NCBI GenBank assembly: GCA_964036195.1
Contig: OZ038452.1
Span: 30,887,785-30,951,784, forward strand
Length of the DNA stretch: 64,000 bases
Direction of reading: 5' to 3'
From: Sphaerolaimus hirsutus
Lineage: Eukaryota > Nematoda > Chromadorea > Monhysterida > Sphaerolaimidae
Of this stretch, positions 1 to 11,919 are shown in pieces. Numbering within the stretch: the stretch's first letter is position 1; every line of letters begins with the position of its first letter. Both the position numbers and the translations under genes were made by a program. The notes under the pieces are model-generated. The model saw nothing but the letters and a program-made list of their open reading frames with translations, made no database searches and had not been told where the DNA came from.

Positions 1-323
1 CCTCTCTTGAATAACTCTTCCCTCTGGGTGAAAAATATCCTAAAAAATTTACAAAAATGATCGATGAAAATACAAAAATAATGTTAACGTATAGCAGCGA
101 CAGCAGATACATAACATGTATATTACGCAGTGTATACACTGTTTTGTTGTGGTTGAACTGTTAAATACCTACATGGATTACATGAGTTAACAGAATGCAT
201 CCATACAATGAATTTATTCAAGTTTTCTGAGGAAAAAATAACTCCACCTTCAATAACTCCCCGCTCAAAAACTCTGACGACAAAATAACTCCCCTGGGGA
301 CTTATTCGAGGATGTAAATACGG
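1..323. mobile_element. CCTCGAATAAG-type palindromic element, right part
   Basis: It is cut by the window edge. It has C-tract arms (ACTCCCC repeats), ends in CCCTGGGGACTTATTCGAGG...ATACGG, and is followed by TATA. Confidence 0.5.
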
Positions 324-1026
324 TATACTCTCAGAATAGCTCTCAAAAATAAAGTTTCTTGTACTGTAAAATGTCACGTTCTGAGTGGAAATAAACGTAA
401 ATACATTACGGCATTCACTAGGCATTCATTTTACATGTAATTTTTCATGGCATTCACATGCCATTTTACAGGTTACCGGACTGGTATCAAAAAATGTAAC
501 GATAACTGTACGGAAGTTTTGACGGTTTACCGGTAATTATTGTAACTTTACAGGACCTTTTCCCACCAAAATACAGGTGCGTCAGAGAAAACGAGTACAG
601 GCAGACTTTGCTCATCAGCATGGCTAGCGTTTTCCCGGTGGGCTATTTTCCTATTTATTTTCTTCCGGTTTCGGTTGAGATATCTCGGTGAAAGTTGTGG
701 CACCTTTTCTGGTATTTACTTTACCGTAATGCCATACTCCAGCAACTTCAGAATAGAGTTGTTAAAGGTACCGAACTTTTTTCAAAGTATATGTAAACAT
801 AAAGTTGTTTTTTTACTCACCCCCTGAGTACGATTCTGGTGTAATTTTTTTTACTTTTACACATAGGTAAACGTGAGTAAAATACTTTCCCCCCAGAAAA
901 CGTAAAATTGAGTATTTTTGGAATTTTGCCCCATTTTTCACTAAAAATCACGAATTTCCTTTTTTGACCATTTTAAACATTCAAATTCGCTAGTTCATGT
1001 GTTTTTTTTCTCCGTATTTTGAGTTA
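324..1026. other. Gene-free interval with old repeat fragments
   Basis: AT-rich. From about 750 it shows GAGTTGTTAAAGGTAC and ACGTAAA/AGTAAA repeats typical of the CAGAGTTGTT hAT-like family (compare 44598-44891). ATTTTACAGG near 465 and 550 recalls the repeats at 43740 and 46340. No coding signal. Confidence 0.4.
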
Positions 1027-1442
1027 CCCTAAATCCTCGAATAAGACCCCCGGGGAGTTATTTTTTCGTCAGACGTTTTGGAGGGGGGAGTTATTCAAGG
1101 GGGGGAGTTATTCGAGGGGGGGAGTTATTATTTCCTCAGGAAACGTGGACTTAATTCATTGTATGGATGCAGTATGTAAACTCGTTTAATTAAGGTATTT
1201 CACCGTCCAATAACAACATAACAATGTGTATACACTGCATACACATTATGTATCTGCTGTCGCTGTCATAGGCTACTATTCTTTTATATTTTTGCATTGT
1301 ATCCTTTTCATCATAGGGAGGAGTTTTTGAGAGGGGGGGAGTTATTCAAGGGGGGGAGTTATTTTTTCCTCACCCCGCCAGCAGGGGGGACTTATTCAAG
1401 GGGGGAGTTATTCGAGGGGGGGTCTTATTCGAGGATTTGCGG
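1027..1442. mobile_element. CCGCAAATCCTCGAATAAG-type palindromic element
   Basis: CCCTAAATCCTCGAATAAG at the left and TATTCGAGGATTTGCGG at the right, with GGGGGAGTTATTC repeats in both arms. A near-identical copy is 62618-63024. The core carries TGTGTATACACTGCATACAC. Confidence 0.7.
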
Positions 1443-2600
1443 TATTTTTGGCAATTTTTGAACCTATTTTTCGCTTTTTTTCTCCATTTTTCCCATCTAT
1501 GTCATGAAAAAGCCTATAACAAAGGCTATCCGAAATACGTTTTCTGTACTCGAGTACTTTCAAAAAGTATATATGAAAGCGAGTCCAGGTACTTTTTCAA
1601 AGTAAAAGTAAAAGCATTTACTCAGTACTCGATAATGTGTACTTTTTGAGTAACCGTTTGAACAATTATGCTTCACACCTAGGGCGGGCGGTTCACGCTG
1701 GAAGCATGTCAACAATGAATTTTTTTCTTTTTACAAAAATCGCATATTTTAATTATCATCGCCACGTTTCCAACGTGAGACATAAAAAGTCCATTGAATA
1801 AAAGCTTCTATAAATTTTATTATTCGCAGTTGACCAGCATAAGTTCGACAATTGCCATATTCGTGCCGTCCACTTTGCATCTCATGTCAATTTTCATTGC
1901 AGCGTTCGTTTTTCGCTACTTCATTTTGCTATGCTTACTTATGCAAACGTAGAAAATACAACAATTGCGGGGAGATACTTTGGAGAAATACGGTACTAAA
2001 ATTGAAAAACGTTTGGTAACGTAACATAACGTATAATAACATCGCAGATTCATGTCGAAATCACTGATATCCTTCAACGGTCTGGTTACGCACTTGGCCA
2101 AGGGACGGAAAAATTTGGTTGAAACTTTATCCAGGCGCCGATCCCACACTCTGTAAAGTGTTCTTTCAAGTGACAACTTTCAGAAACTTTTTCGAATTTT
2201 TGTGGGATGATTACAGGACTTAAGTATATTTCAATCTTATTGCTTCACTTATCAAATTCCCCATTTTGATTTGCAATTGAAACTTGAATCCGAAATTTGT
2301 CACTTGACAAGCAATTTACAGGGTTCAGGATTGGCATCCGGGGCTAAAGTACAAAATACAGAAAATTCTGAGTGTCAAGGTGATGAAAAACTCATGGTAG
2401 ACTTGGCTTCTGGGCCGCTGCGATGTTGCAAAAGATGCATTCCAAAATTGCCTGTTACCTAGTGAGTTTCATTTATTTATTCTTGCGAAATGCTAACACA
2501 CAACTTTTTAGGTTTTTGCTAACACATGCTTTTTAGGGAATTTTACTATGTTTTGGTTCATAAAGTCATGTGAAAATCAAAAATTATGCACCAAACTATT
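1443..2600. other. Gene-free interval
   Basis: The first part (to about 1670) is more ACGTAAA/GAGTAC-motif hAT-like debris (ends CAATTATGC). 1680-1900 is a diverged relative of the 5095-5342 repeat (CGCTGGAAGCATGTCAACAA, TTTCCAACGTGAGACATAAA). Nothing recognisable lies in 1900-2600. Confidence 0.35.
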
Positions 2601-2782
2601 CCCGTATTACCTCGAAATACCACCATGGGGGTTTATTATTTCACCAGCAAAATTCGAGGGGGGTCTTATTCCAGGGGAGGGGTTTTATTATTTCGTCAGA
2701 AATATTCGTAAGGATCGTAGTAAATACCTAGTAGGCATTTGCATACCCAAAACAAGTAATAAATGTGTCCAAACAGGATATA

Positions 2783-4161
2783 TCAGGCTGTCAACTAAGT
2801 TTCTTATATTTTTTTGCAACCTCATATAAATGCACATTCCTGCGTACCATTTGGTAGTATACTCGGCAGACATGATACTCTACAAACAGATAGGAGTTAT
2901 GTCGTCGGCTGGCAGATGGCCAGCCGAGAACTTATGGAAGACGTGCTGCTGACCACGTGATCGCGAGAGATGATGACGGCGACGAAAGTGATGACTTCAT
3001 GATGGAGTGTTTCCCCTGGGAAAATGTACGGCGTAATGTCATCTGAGTATACATTGGCCGATTTTGATGCCCTTTGAGTATGTTGGGGTTTGGGGTCCGG
3101 GCTATGACGAATTGTCTTGGTTTGCTCGAATAATCCACCAGTCCCGAGATAAGGGGAGGGGGTCTATAAAATGGTGGTCATTTTGCACGGATGATCTGCA
3201 CATTGACTTTCAAGCTCAATAACTTAGCCATTTCTGGGCGGATTCGGATCATTCGACACTTAAAATGATCGGGACAACCTGAAGATTCCATTTTTGCAGT
3301 CGGATTAGTGATGTCTAGATTCTGTATGCCGATTTGACCCGGTTTGCGAACATGAAAAATTGTTAGATAACGATAATTCATAAAAAACAAAAATGAGTTC
3401 AATATCTATTTCCAATCAAAAGTTATAGCACTTTAAACTTTCACCGCCTACTCATAAAATAATCACATGAAGAACAGTGCATACAGATAACCAGAACATA
3501 AAAATGAAATCTACAGGTCATTATGATCATTTTAAGCATTCATAGGTGAAAATCGACTGAGAAATGGCCGAGATGAAGAGTTTTGAATTTGCATGCTTTG
3601 TTCTTCATGCGGTAATTTATATTTATGGTTTGGGGGTGAAAGTTCGAGGTGCTGTAACTTTTGACTGGAAAGAGATATTGACATATTTTTTGGGCCAGAT
3701 TTATTCTTTTTGTCTGAAGTATATGAATAATATGATAGCAAAAACAAGCGTCTTAAAAAATTTTATTATGACTATTTTTCATGTTTAAAAACCGGGTCAA
3801 ATCGGCATACAGAATTTAGACATAACTAATCCGACCGCAAAATGGAATCTTCAGGTTGTCCCGAGTATTTGAATTGTTGAATGATCCAAATCGGCCCAGA
3901 AATGTCCACGTTATTAGACTTCAAACTCAATGTGCAGTTAATCCGTGCAAAATGAGCACCATTTTATAGACCCCCTTATCTCGGGACTGGGGGATTATTC
4001 GAGCAAACCAAAACGATTCGGCTTAGCCCAGACCCCAAACCCCAGCAAACTCGAAGGGCATCAAAATCGGCCAATGTACAACCAAATGGGACGCAGGAAT
4101 GTGCATTTCTATGAGATCGCAAAAAAATATAAGAAACTTAGTTTACAGCTTTACACCCTAA
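2783..4161. mobile_element. Mariner-like palindromic element, nested
   Basis: The arms of about 500 nt are inverted about a centre near 3500; compare 3060-3380 with 3790-4080. The ends (TCAGGCTGTCAACTAAG / TTTACACCCTAA) resemble TTAGGTTG-type mariner ends and are flanked by TA. The empty site is visible at 9090-9110 in a related copy (GGATATATTTGGAC). No transposase frame is seen. Confidence 0.75.
2860..3050. mobile_element. TATACTCGG-ended short element, nested
   Basis: TACTCGGCAGACA...CATCTGAGTA interrupts the left arm of the palindromic element. It has a near-identical relative at 10574-10785 (shared GATACTCTACAAACAGATAG and a GGCTGGCAG/GGCCAGCC hairpin). Confidence 0.65.
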
Positions 4162-4185
4162 TATTTGGACATAAAAACGTAGATA

Positions 4186-4519
4186 CCGTATTTCTTCTAA
4201 TAGGCGGGCGTCTCCAATAGGAGGTACACAAAGTGCTGGAATTGTGCCAAATGCTTAAAAAAAATATCAGCGTACGCTGTGATTTAATGGCTTTGGTACA
4301 TTGATTTGCTGCTTATTAAACCTTAAATGTTGAATGAACTCTTTGTATTGTCATTTTATGAACTTACTGTGACGTAACACTTTGAAAAACAGTGACAGAA
4401 CTTGAAAAAGATTGGCTGAAAAGTTGGCGAAAAAAATTGAAGGGCGTCTCCAATAGAAGGGCGGGTAAAAAATTTGACGAAAAAAATAGAAGGGCGCCCT
4501 TCTGTTAAAAGAAATACGG
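4186..4519. mobile_element. CCGTATTTCTTCTAATAGG-ended fold-back element, nested
   Basis: 334 bp with ends CCGTATTTCTTCTAATAGG and AAAGAAATACGG, flanked by TA. The empty site is seen at about 9117 (AGATAACTAC). GGCGGGCGTCTCCAATAG recurs inverted near 4440-4500. Confidence 0.7.
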
Positions 4520-4715
4520 TAGCTACACAAACTAGTCTATGTGTAGCTGCAATGCAAATTAGCAGTAATAAATACATCATGTACATTGCTTACATGATGT
4601 ACATCATTCGGGGGGGGGGGGGTATTTCGAGGGGGGTATTATTCGCCCAGCCCATTTTGAGGGGGGTTTATTCGAGGAGGGTTAATTCAAGGGGGAATAA
4701 TTCAAGGTAATACGG

Positions 4716-5094
4716 TATAATGTTAATGTACCTCATATAATGTGAAAAAGTATCATTGTCGTTAAAAAAAAATTGGGACAAAATATTTGGCGCTTTATTT
4801 AAATGGATTGGGATGGATTCACAGCGAAGTATCTTTGTACTATTCAACTACTGGAATGATTCAAGGTGTATCCACTCTGATATCTTTTCCCAGCGACTAG
4901 ACAATACAGAAGCATTTTAAGCCTCGATTCTACTAAAAAAATCAAAAGTTACTTTCAAATTTCCGAATTTTGAGTTTTTTTTACTTTACCCCGGAAAAAA
5001 CCCTCAGTATGTTTCTCACTGAATAAAAATACTCAACTGTAAAAAGAAAAAATAGCAGAATGCCGTCCAAATTGATAATTTTCTTTGCACCCGT
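4716..5094. other. Gene-free interval
   Basis: AT-rich spacer with no ORF above background; ACTTTACCCCGGAAAAAACC near 4980 resembles the arm of the ACGTAAA-motif family. Confidence 0.3.
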
Positions 5095-5342
5095 TATACT
5101 CCTGTTACTTTAAACCCTGCACGCGTGGTTCCCGCTGGAAGTGTGCCAACGATGGTTAGCGCGTGCGAGTTTCATAAAAAATGACAAAATTGATTGTTGT
5201 GATAATGTTATTCATTCACATATTCACATCGATGAATTTTTTCATCTTTTTACGGAAATCGCATGACTTAACAATCATTGGCACGCTTCCAACACGAGAC
5301 ATAAGTCAGTGCGACGGCAGAGTATCATGTACGCCGAGTATA
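5095..5342. mobile_element. TATACTC-ended element, intact copy
   Basis: 248 bp from TATACTCCTGTTACTTT to GTACGCCGAGTA, with ACGCGTGGTTCCCGCTGGAA and CTTCCAACACGAGACATAA inside. Its second copy (7979-8692) is interrupted, and removing the insert gives 249 bp. Confidence 0.65.
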
Positions 5343-5667
5343 CCCAACTTACCAGCGAAAGTCTACGGATAGTGGAAATGCTAATTTGGCAGTGCGCCGG
5401 TCTGCAAGCAGCAGTCGCAATGGTTGCATTCATCATGTTCACTAATGGATCGCCGGACACTGAATTCGGTCGGTAGAAATAAAGTGTGAAAGTTTAAAAA
5501 ATTAAAGTTGCAAATTTGGAACTTTTCAGGTTTGAAGGTGGAACTTATCAAACTGGTTTCGTCCCTGTTGGCCACTGGCGCTTGTTTTGCACTGGTCAAG
5601 CTGACTAGCTCTGTGCGTTGTACAGTTGTTGAAACTGTATTTACATTTACCTACTTGAAAAAACATA

Positions 5668-6092
5668 CCGTATTACGTCGAAATACCCCCAGGGGGTTTA
5701 TTATTTCGCCAGCAAATTTTCAGGCGGGGTTAATTCGAGGGGGGGCTTATTCGAGGGGGGTCTATTATTTCGTCAGAAATTTTCTGAAATTCCTCGTACT
5801 CAGACGTAGTAAAATCAAATATTTACATACATAGATGTAATGCGTTTATAGACGTATATAACTGTATATACGCATAAACCCTGACGTAATGCCACTCAGT
5901 AATTGGTTTCATGGTCTGTTCTGCATCTTACAGATCACAAACCACAGTATTTGTCATGTACATTCTCTTTACACTCAATTTTAAGGGGGTATTTCGAGTT
6001 GGGGGGGGGGTATTATTTCCTCAGCAAAATTTTAGGGGGTATTTTGAGGGGGGTTAATTCAAGGGGGAGGGGGTTAATTCGAGGTAATACGG
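5668..6092. mobile_element. CCGTATT-ended palindromic element
   Basis: CCGTATTACGTCGAAATAC...CGAGGTAATACGG flanked by TA on both sides. Arms contain TTATTATTTCG and G-tract repeats; no coding capacity. Confidence 0.75.
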
Positions 6093-6320
6093 TATTTACC
6101 GTATACTCAAGTGCTGCGTAACTCATTTACGTTTCCTCGGAAACTGGAAACGGAAACTGGAACTTTTTTCAGTTTCCAGGAAAAAGTATTTTATTCACTT
6201 TTGATGCAGGGTAAAAGTAATAAATTTTATGTTACGTTTTCTGTAAATACTCAGGGTAGTGTGAAAAAATACTTTGTTTACATTGATAAAAAGTTCAGTA
6301 TTCTAAAGAACTCTGGTGGG

Positions 6321-7261
6321 TAGTGATGTTAAAGGCACCGGGCAAAATGGCACCGCACCGCACCGGCACCTTTGCCAACGCATGAAAAGGGCACCTGGCA
6401 CCCTGGGGCACCGGCCAGAAAATGGCACCGCACCGCACCGGCACCGGTGCCTTTTGGAAAAAATGGCACCGGCACCGAAGGGCACCGGCGGGTTGCCGGT
6501 GATAGCACCGAAAGGCACCGCACCGGGCTGGAATTTCTGAAGTAAATATCGGGCAGTTTCTCAGTGGTCTCACCTTTGGAAGTGCATATTTCCATGAATT
6601 TTCAACCGATTTTGATGGTTGAGCACTTAAAATAATCAGAATGATGTGGCAATCACTTTTATGAAGCAATTACAATGATTACAAATGAAAGATAAAATAT
6701 TTTTTCACTGCAATGTCCATAGCCACTATTGTCTACTGATCGGAGACGTTGCAGTACAGAGAATGGAACTATCTCTGTCATAAACTGACAACAAATTTTG
6801 AACAAACAAGTAAGATAAATATAAAATATAAACATGATTCAAAATTCAACAAAATTTTAGATTCGCTCATCAGATCACGTATCGGGTATAATGGATTTCA
6901 CTGTAGGTATATTTATTTGATGGGAGGTTTACAAAATAGGCAAAAACGGTTGGGTAAATATATCGCTGTTTTTTGAAATATGAATAAGCACATACTATGG
7001 ACAAAATTGCACAGCACATGAAGCCTTGGTCGGTGCTTTTCCCGGTGCCTTTTACTTTGGCCCTGGTGCTAGCACCTTTGGCACCGGCAAAAAAATGGCA
7101 CCGCACCGCACCGGCACCGGTGCTATTCTGAAAACAATGGCACCGGCACCGGCATGGCACCCCTGAAGATTGCAATGGCATGGCACCGCACCAGCACCGG
7201 TGCTGGTGCCCTTCGGTGCCCAGCACCGGGGCACCGGTGCCCCGGTGCCTTTACATCACTA
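6321..7261. mobile_element. hAT-like element with GGCACC subterminal arrays
   Basis: TAGTGATGTTAAAGGCACC...GGTGCCTTTACATCACTA, 941 bp. Its 8-bp TSD is CTGGTGGG/CTGGTGGT (7 of 8). Both ends (6330-6530 and 7020-7250) are packed with GGCACCG/CGGTGCC units. The apparent ORFs there (Ala/Pro/Arg/Cys repeats) are artefacts of the array. The centre has no transposase. Confidence 0.85.
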
Positions 7262-7332
7262 CTGGTGGTTGACGGATAAGGGCTCTAAGTACATAGCTAA
7301 TCGATATTTATTAGTTATATACACGACAGACA

Positions 7333-7492
7333 TCACACCTAGTATGAAAACCTACCATAACCCATCTCAATAATGAGCCAAAAATTTTACAGTTTTTTTC
7401 ATCATAATATGTCGTTTTTGCTATGGAAAAATTAATTACGAAATTTATCACAAGATTTTATTCACTAAATAATGGTAGGTTTTCATACTAGG
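7333..7492. repeat. Inverted repeat ACACCTAGTATGAAAACC
   Basis: ACACCTAGTATGAAAACCTA (7333 on) is repeated inverted at 7470-7492. It is followed by GTCCGCCGAGTAGTATA, so it is likely a TATACTCGG-type element. Related pieces occur near 10480-10518 and 60185-60215. Confidence 0.5.
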
Positions 7493-7544
7493 TGTGCTGT
7501 CCGCCGAGTAGTATACCAAGCTAAAACCGCTGTTTTATTTCTCC

Positions 7545-7768
7545 AGGTGCCGGTTCCGCAAGTGGAAAAGTTAAGAGTTAAAACTTAAGAGTTGACTAAA
7601 ATGATGAATGATAAGTTAAGAGTAAGTTAAAACTTAAGAGTTGAGTAAAATCATTTGTCGTTTACACAATTCTTAACTCTTAACTTTACTCATAACTTGT
7701 CATTTGTCATTTACTCAACTCAAGTTTTAACTCTTAACTTTTCCACTTGCGGAACTGGCCCCTGTTCA
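7545..7768. repeat. Palindromic element with TTAAGAGTTAAAACTT motif
   Basis: GTTCCGCAAGTGGAAAAG at the left pairs with CTTTTCCACTTGCGGAAC at the right, and AACTCTTAA motifs fill both arms. The ends look like CAGG(T/G)GCC, as in hAT elements, but no TSD is evident. Confidence 0.55.
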
Positions 7769-7978
7769 CGAAAAATTGTCACTTGTCCACTCACTGCAGA
7801 TAATCCACAATTCGTTCAAGGTGCCATATATACTAATATTCATCAAATTGACTATACTTTTTGTCAATGTGCAAGGCAGTTTGATAGGGCTTTTTGCATC
7901 ATTTGGAGTAATCAAAAGGGACACCTTGCTCACTGCCCAGATGAAGGCGAAATGTTAGTGAAATGGAATTTTAGTTGA

Positions 7979-8692
7979 TATACTCCGGTTACTTTACACT
8001 TTGCACGCGTGGTTCCCGCTGGAAGTGTGCCAACGATGGTTAGCGCATGCGAGCTTCATAAAAAGATGACAAAATTGATTGTTGTTATAATGTTATTCAT
8101 TTACATATTTACCGTATTTCCTCGAAATACCCCCCGGGGGTGATTGTTTCATAGTGGTCCCGAGAGGAGGGGGGGGGGGTTAAACGAGGGGGGGGGGGGT
8201 ATTTCGAGGGGGGGGTTATTATTTCACAAGAAAATTTTTGAAAACCAAGTACGAAATTGTCGTCTGAAACGTACGCAGACGCCGAAAAATGCAACAAAAA
8301 CCGCCATTTATTAGGTTCTGTAGACTAATATTAGTATTTATGTAGGTGGTATGTACACTGTTCTAACGTGACACCGACATTGTTTTAACGTGTGTTCTGC
8401 AGTACACAGAACACAAACTACAGTTATTGTCATGTACGTTCCCTTTACACTCAATTTGGGGGGGGGGTATTTCGAGGGGGGGGTGATTGTTTCATAGTGG
8501 TCTCGAGAGGCGGGGGGGGTCAAACGAGGGGGGGGGGTATTTCGAGGGGGGGGGGGTATTTCGAGGAAATACGGTACATCGATGAATTTTTTCATCTTTT
8601 TACGGAAATCGCATGACTTAACAATCATTGGCACGCTTCCAACACGAGACATAAATCAGTGCGACGGCAGAGTATTTTGTACGCCGAGTATA
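7979..8692. mobile_element. TATACTC-ended element interrupted by a CCGTATT element
   Basis: Left part 7979-8111 and right part 8575-8692 together match 5095-5342. The break is at TA in a TTCACATCG context. Confidence 0.65.
8112..8574. mobile_element. CCGTATT-ended palindromic element
   Basis: CCGTATTTCCTCGAAATAC...TCGAGGAAATACGG, flanked by TA. Comparison with the empty copy at about 5229 (ATATTCACATCG) confirms a TA target site. Long G-tracts in both arms. Confidence 0.8.
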
Positions 8693-8908
8693 CTTGAATT
8701 TACTCAAGTTGACAAGGGGAGGAGTTTAATTAGACCAACACGTTTCATTTTAAAACTACAGGATGTCCGATTCAATGTGGTTCAACGATATCAATGGTTG
8801 TAAACTGTTTTTAATTTACTTTTTTTAAATTCAATTATTTTGTTCAAATTCTCAATTAAAATCCTAATTTGCATACATTTTTGCCCATTTTCACCTTCAA
8901 ATTCACTA

Positions 8909-9360
8909 CCGTATTACCTCGAAATACCCCCATGGGGGTTTATTATTTCGCCAGCAAAATTTGAGGGGGGGTTAATTCGAGGGGGGTTTATTCGAGGGGG
9001 GTTTTATTATTTCGTCAGAAATTTTCGTAAGGATCGTAGTAAATAGTAGGCATTTGCGTACCCAAAATAGGTAATAAATGTGTCCAAAAAGGATATATTT
9101 GGACATAAAAACATAGATAACTACACAAACTACTCTATGTGTAGCTGCAACTTGTGTATACAATGCAAATTAACAGTAATATACATCATGTACATTGCGT
9201 ACATGACGTATTTATTATGTACATGACGTACATCATTCCGAATGGGGGGGGGTATTTCGAGTGGGGGGTTTATTATTCCCCAGCCTATTTTGAGGGGGGG
9301 TTAATTCGAGGGGGGGGGGGGGTTAATTCAAGGGGGGGGGGATAATTCGAGGTAATACGG
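8909..9360. mobile_element. CCGTATT-ended palindromic element, intact reference copy
   Basis: 452 bp, TA-flanked. The core has AGCTGCA and an ATCATGTACATTGC/ATGTACATGACGT palindromic stretch shared with the copies at 2601, 53484 and 60236. It serves as the uninterrupted comparison for the copy at 2601-4715. Confidence 0.8.
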
Positions 9361-10329
9361 TATATCCCATATCAGTTGCTTTTTCCAGTTTTCAGCTATT
9401 TTTGACTATATTTATGTACATTTATACCAAATTTTGACTTTTTCTTCCCTTCTAATAAATAATAGTCTTCATTCCAATAGAAAGTATACCCACAATGTAG
9501 GGCACAGCTTGGAAGCACATCAAAAACGCGTAATCTCCTAAAATCTGTGGCCAAAAATTGTGGATAATGATAAAAACGGTGCCAAATGGCACCCAGACAA
9601 CTCTGTGCAACTTATATTAAGCCTGGTTGACCATTTTGTTACATTCCAGTTGAGGCATCCAATTTTAAATGTCGACAAGTCCACAAAATGCGATTTTGAG
9701 TAAATCGCATTTTAAGCTTCAGACCCAATTCCAGACCCGTGGTGCGTGTCCAGTTTGACTCTCTCATGTTTTCCATTAAGTTCCATATGTTGACAATAAA
9801 GTGACAAATTTTCAGTCCCTAATCTCAACCTAAATGTGAAAAATGGGGTGTCCATAAAATTCCATTTGGACAGAACAAAACTGTTTGGGGAGGGAAATGG
9901 ACTTGTCGACTTCTTGCACGCGAGAAAATTTTTGTTCCCGGGGAAGCCGAGGCTGCCTTATGGGAAAATTATGGACATGTCGCCTTTTAGAAATCGGTGT
10001 CCACATCACCGACTTATGACATTTCTTGCGTTTTTTCCCATAAAAAAGGATGCGGAGGATGTACTTTTTGCCCAAATTTTTTGCATTTTTCCCAAAAAAT
10101 GTCAAATGTGGCACTATGCCATATGGGCATGTGAGGTCAAAAAATTTATGGTAAATTATGAAAAATGTGGAGACGTAGCCCCAGATGACGTCTCCGCGCT
10201 TAACCGAAATTGTCATATTTTGGACTTAACGACTTTTAAAATTGGACTGTTGTTGTTCAGTGTGGTTGGATTTTTGCGAAATCTGGCTGAAGCTGTATGG
10301 TGTACTGTGCATTCCTCAAAAAAGAGGTA
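9361..10329. other. Low-copy interval with an unexplained 180-codon frame
   Basis: The plus-strand frame 9836-10378 starts with a true-looking MKNGVSIKFHLD. It contains Phe/Lys-rich stretches that also read openly on the opposite strand (9830-10216), a sign of compositional openness. I recognise no family, and its end runs into the adjacent element at 10330. Probably not a gene. Confidence 0.25.
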
Positions 10330-10519
10330 TACTCGGCGGACGGCAAAGTATGCGCAAAATTTTACCATAATTTTATGAATAGAGTCGTGTGATTAATTTC
10401 GTAATTTATTATTCCATAGTAAAAAAAATAATATTATGATGAAACGCTGTATTATTTTTGCTCATTATTCAGATGTGTTATGGTATGTTTTCATGCTAAG
10501 TGTGATGTCCACTGAGTAT
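10330..10519. mobile_element. TATACTCGG-ended element
   Basis: TATACTCGGCGGACGGCAAA...GATGTCCACTGAGTATA, about 190 bp; interior AT-rich with TACCATAA/TTATGGTA inverted pieces. Confidence 0.55.
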
Positions 10520-10573
10520 ACACCTTATGATTGTAGGTGCAGAAAAAATCATGATATCAATAAAAGGTATATA

Positions 10574-10785
10574 TACTCGGCAGACACGATACTCTACAAA
10601 CAGATAGGAGTTATGTCTTCGGCTGGCAGACGGCCAGCCGAGAACTAAATGGAAGGTGTGATGACGCCGAAGTGATGACGTCATGAAGACGACGTGATGG
10701 CGAGAGATGATGATGGCCGAAAGTGATCACGTCATGATGGAGTGTTTCCGCCGGGAAAATGTACGGCGTAATGTCATCCGAGTAT
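10574..10785. mobile_element. TATACTCGG-ended element with CGTCATGA repeats
   Basis: TATACTCGGCAGACACG...GTCATCCGAGTATA, 212 bp. GATGACGTCATGA-like motifs recur (GTGATGACG, GTGATCACGTCATGATGG). Close to the nested copy at 2860-3050. Confidence 0.65.
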
Positions 10786-11013
10786 ACCTACCCGCAATTT
10801 ATTTGTGGTAATACGGTTGTAACAGTGTGGGCTAATTAAATTTAGCTCCTAGTAAAATTACGTATTTATTGCCACCGAACCATAACTTTACAGTGTGGAA
10901 TGACATCGTGGTTTGCTGTGAAATGACTATTCTGTCCGCTGTGGCCACATATGTTTTCCATCCTGACAGATGTTCACTACTTAGTGACAAATCTCAAGGT
11001 AAATATTTAACTA
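10786..11013. other. Gene-free spacer
   Basis: No ORF, repeat end or RNA signal that I can support. Confidence 0.3.
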
Positions 11014-11919
11014 CCGCATTTCCTCGAAATACCCCCCTCAAAATGACCACTTTGAATTAATAGACCCCCTAGAAATACCCCCTAAATTGAGTGTAAACAG
11101 AACGTAAATGACAAAAGCTGCGGTTTGTTATCCAGGCAATGCAGAACACTCGTTAAAACAATGACTGTGTTACTTTAGAACAGGGTTTATACCATCTACT
11201 TATTACTTAGGTATATACCGTATTTCCTCGAAATCCCCCCCCCCTCGAAATACCCCCGTCTTGAAATACCCCCCCCCCCCCCTCCCTCAAAATGGGCGCT
11301 ATGAACTTATAACCCCCCTCGAAATACCCCCCCCAATTTACTGTATAGAAAACTTAATGCGGTTTGTGATCCGGAAAATGCAGAACACTGTTAGAATGCA
11401 GAACGCGGAAAACGCAAAATGTTAAAAACAATGACCGTGTTATCTTAGAACCGGTTATGTACTGTCTACGTACATACCTATATAAGTCCATAGAGTGTTA
11501 TAAATGGCGATGTTTGTTGCACTTTTCGACGTTTGTGTAAGTTTCAAACAACAATTTAGTACTGGGATTTCGAAACATTTCTTGCGAAAAAATACCCCCC
11601 CCCCTCGAAATAGCCCCCCTCGTTTAATCCCCCCTCAAAATATCCACTCTGAAAAAATACCCCCCCCCCCCGGGGGCTGGGGGCAATTCGAGGAAATACG
11701 GTTAGTCTGTAGACTCTTATGTATGGCAGTTATTGTTGCATCTTTCTACGTCTGCATACGTTATACAAAACAAAAAATACTACGAATTCAAAAAAATTCT
11801 AGCGAAATAATAAACCACCCTCGAAATACCACCCTTCGAAATACCCTCCTCAATATATCTCCCTTCAAATTTCAACAATAAAAAAATGAACCCCCTGGGG
11901 GTATTTCGACGAAGTATGG
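11014..11919. mobile_element. CCGCATT/CCGTATT palindromic element with nested copy
   Basis: Outer ends CCGCATTTCCTCGAAATAC (11014) and CGAAGTATGG (11919). A second element of the same family (11218-11701, CCGTATTTCCTCGAAAT...GAGGAAATACGG) lies inside. Both have C-tract left arms. Confidence 0.6.

Larger units (their letters stand above)
2601..4715. mobile_element. CCGTATT-ended palindromic element, interrupted twice
   Basis: The left arm (2601-2780) and right arm (4605-4715) have the CCCGTATTACCTCGAAATA / GGTAATACGG ends and GGGG-tract arms of the family seen intact at 8909-9360. Two elements sit inside at TA sites (2783-4161 and 4186-4519). Without them the copy is about 400 bp. Confidence 0.75.

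Noticed and set aside
6330..7250. Cys/Gly/Pro-rich ORFs in the GGCACC arrays
   Set aside because: Array artefact; same sequence is open in five frames.
9836..10378. 180-codon ORF as a host gene
   Set aside because: No family recognised, opposite strand open over most of it, and its end crosses into an adjacent transposon end.
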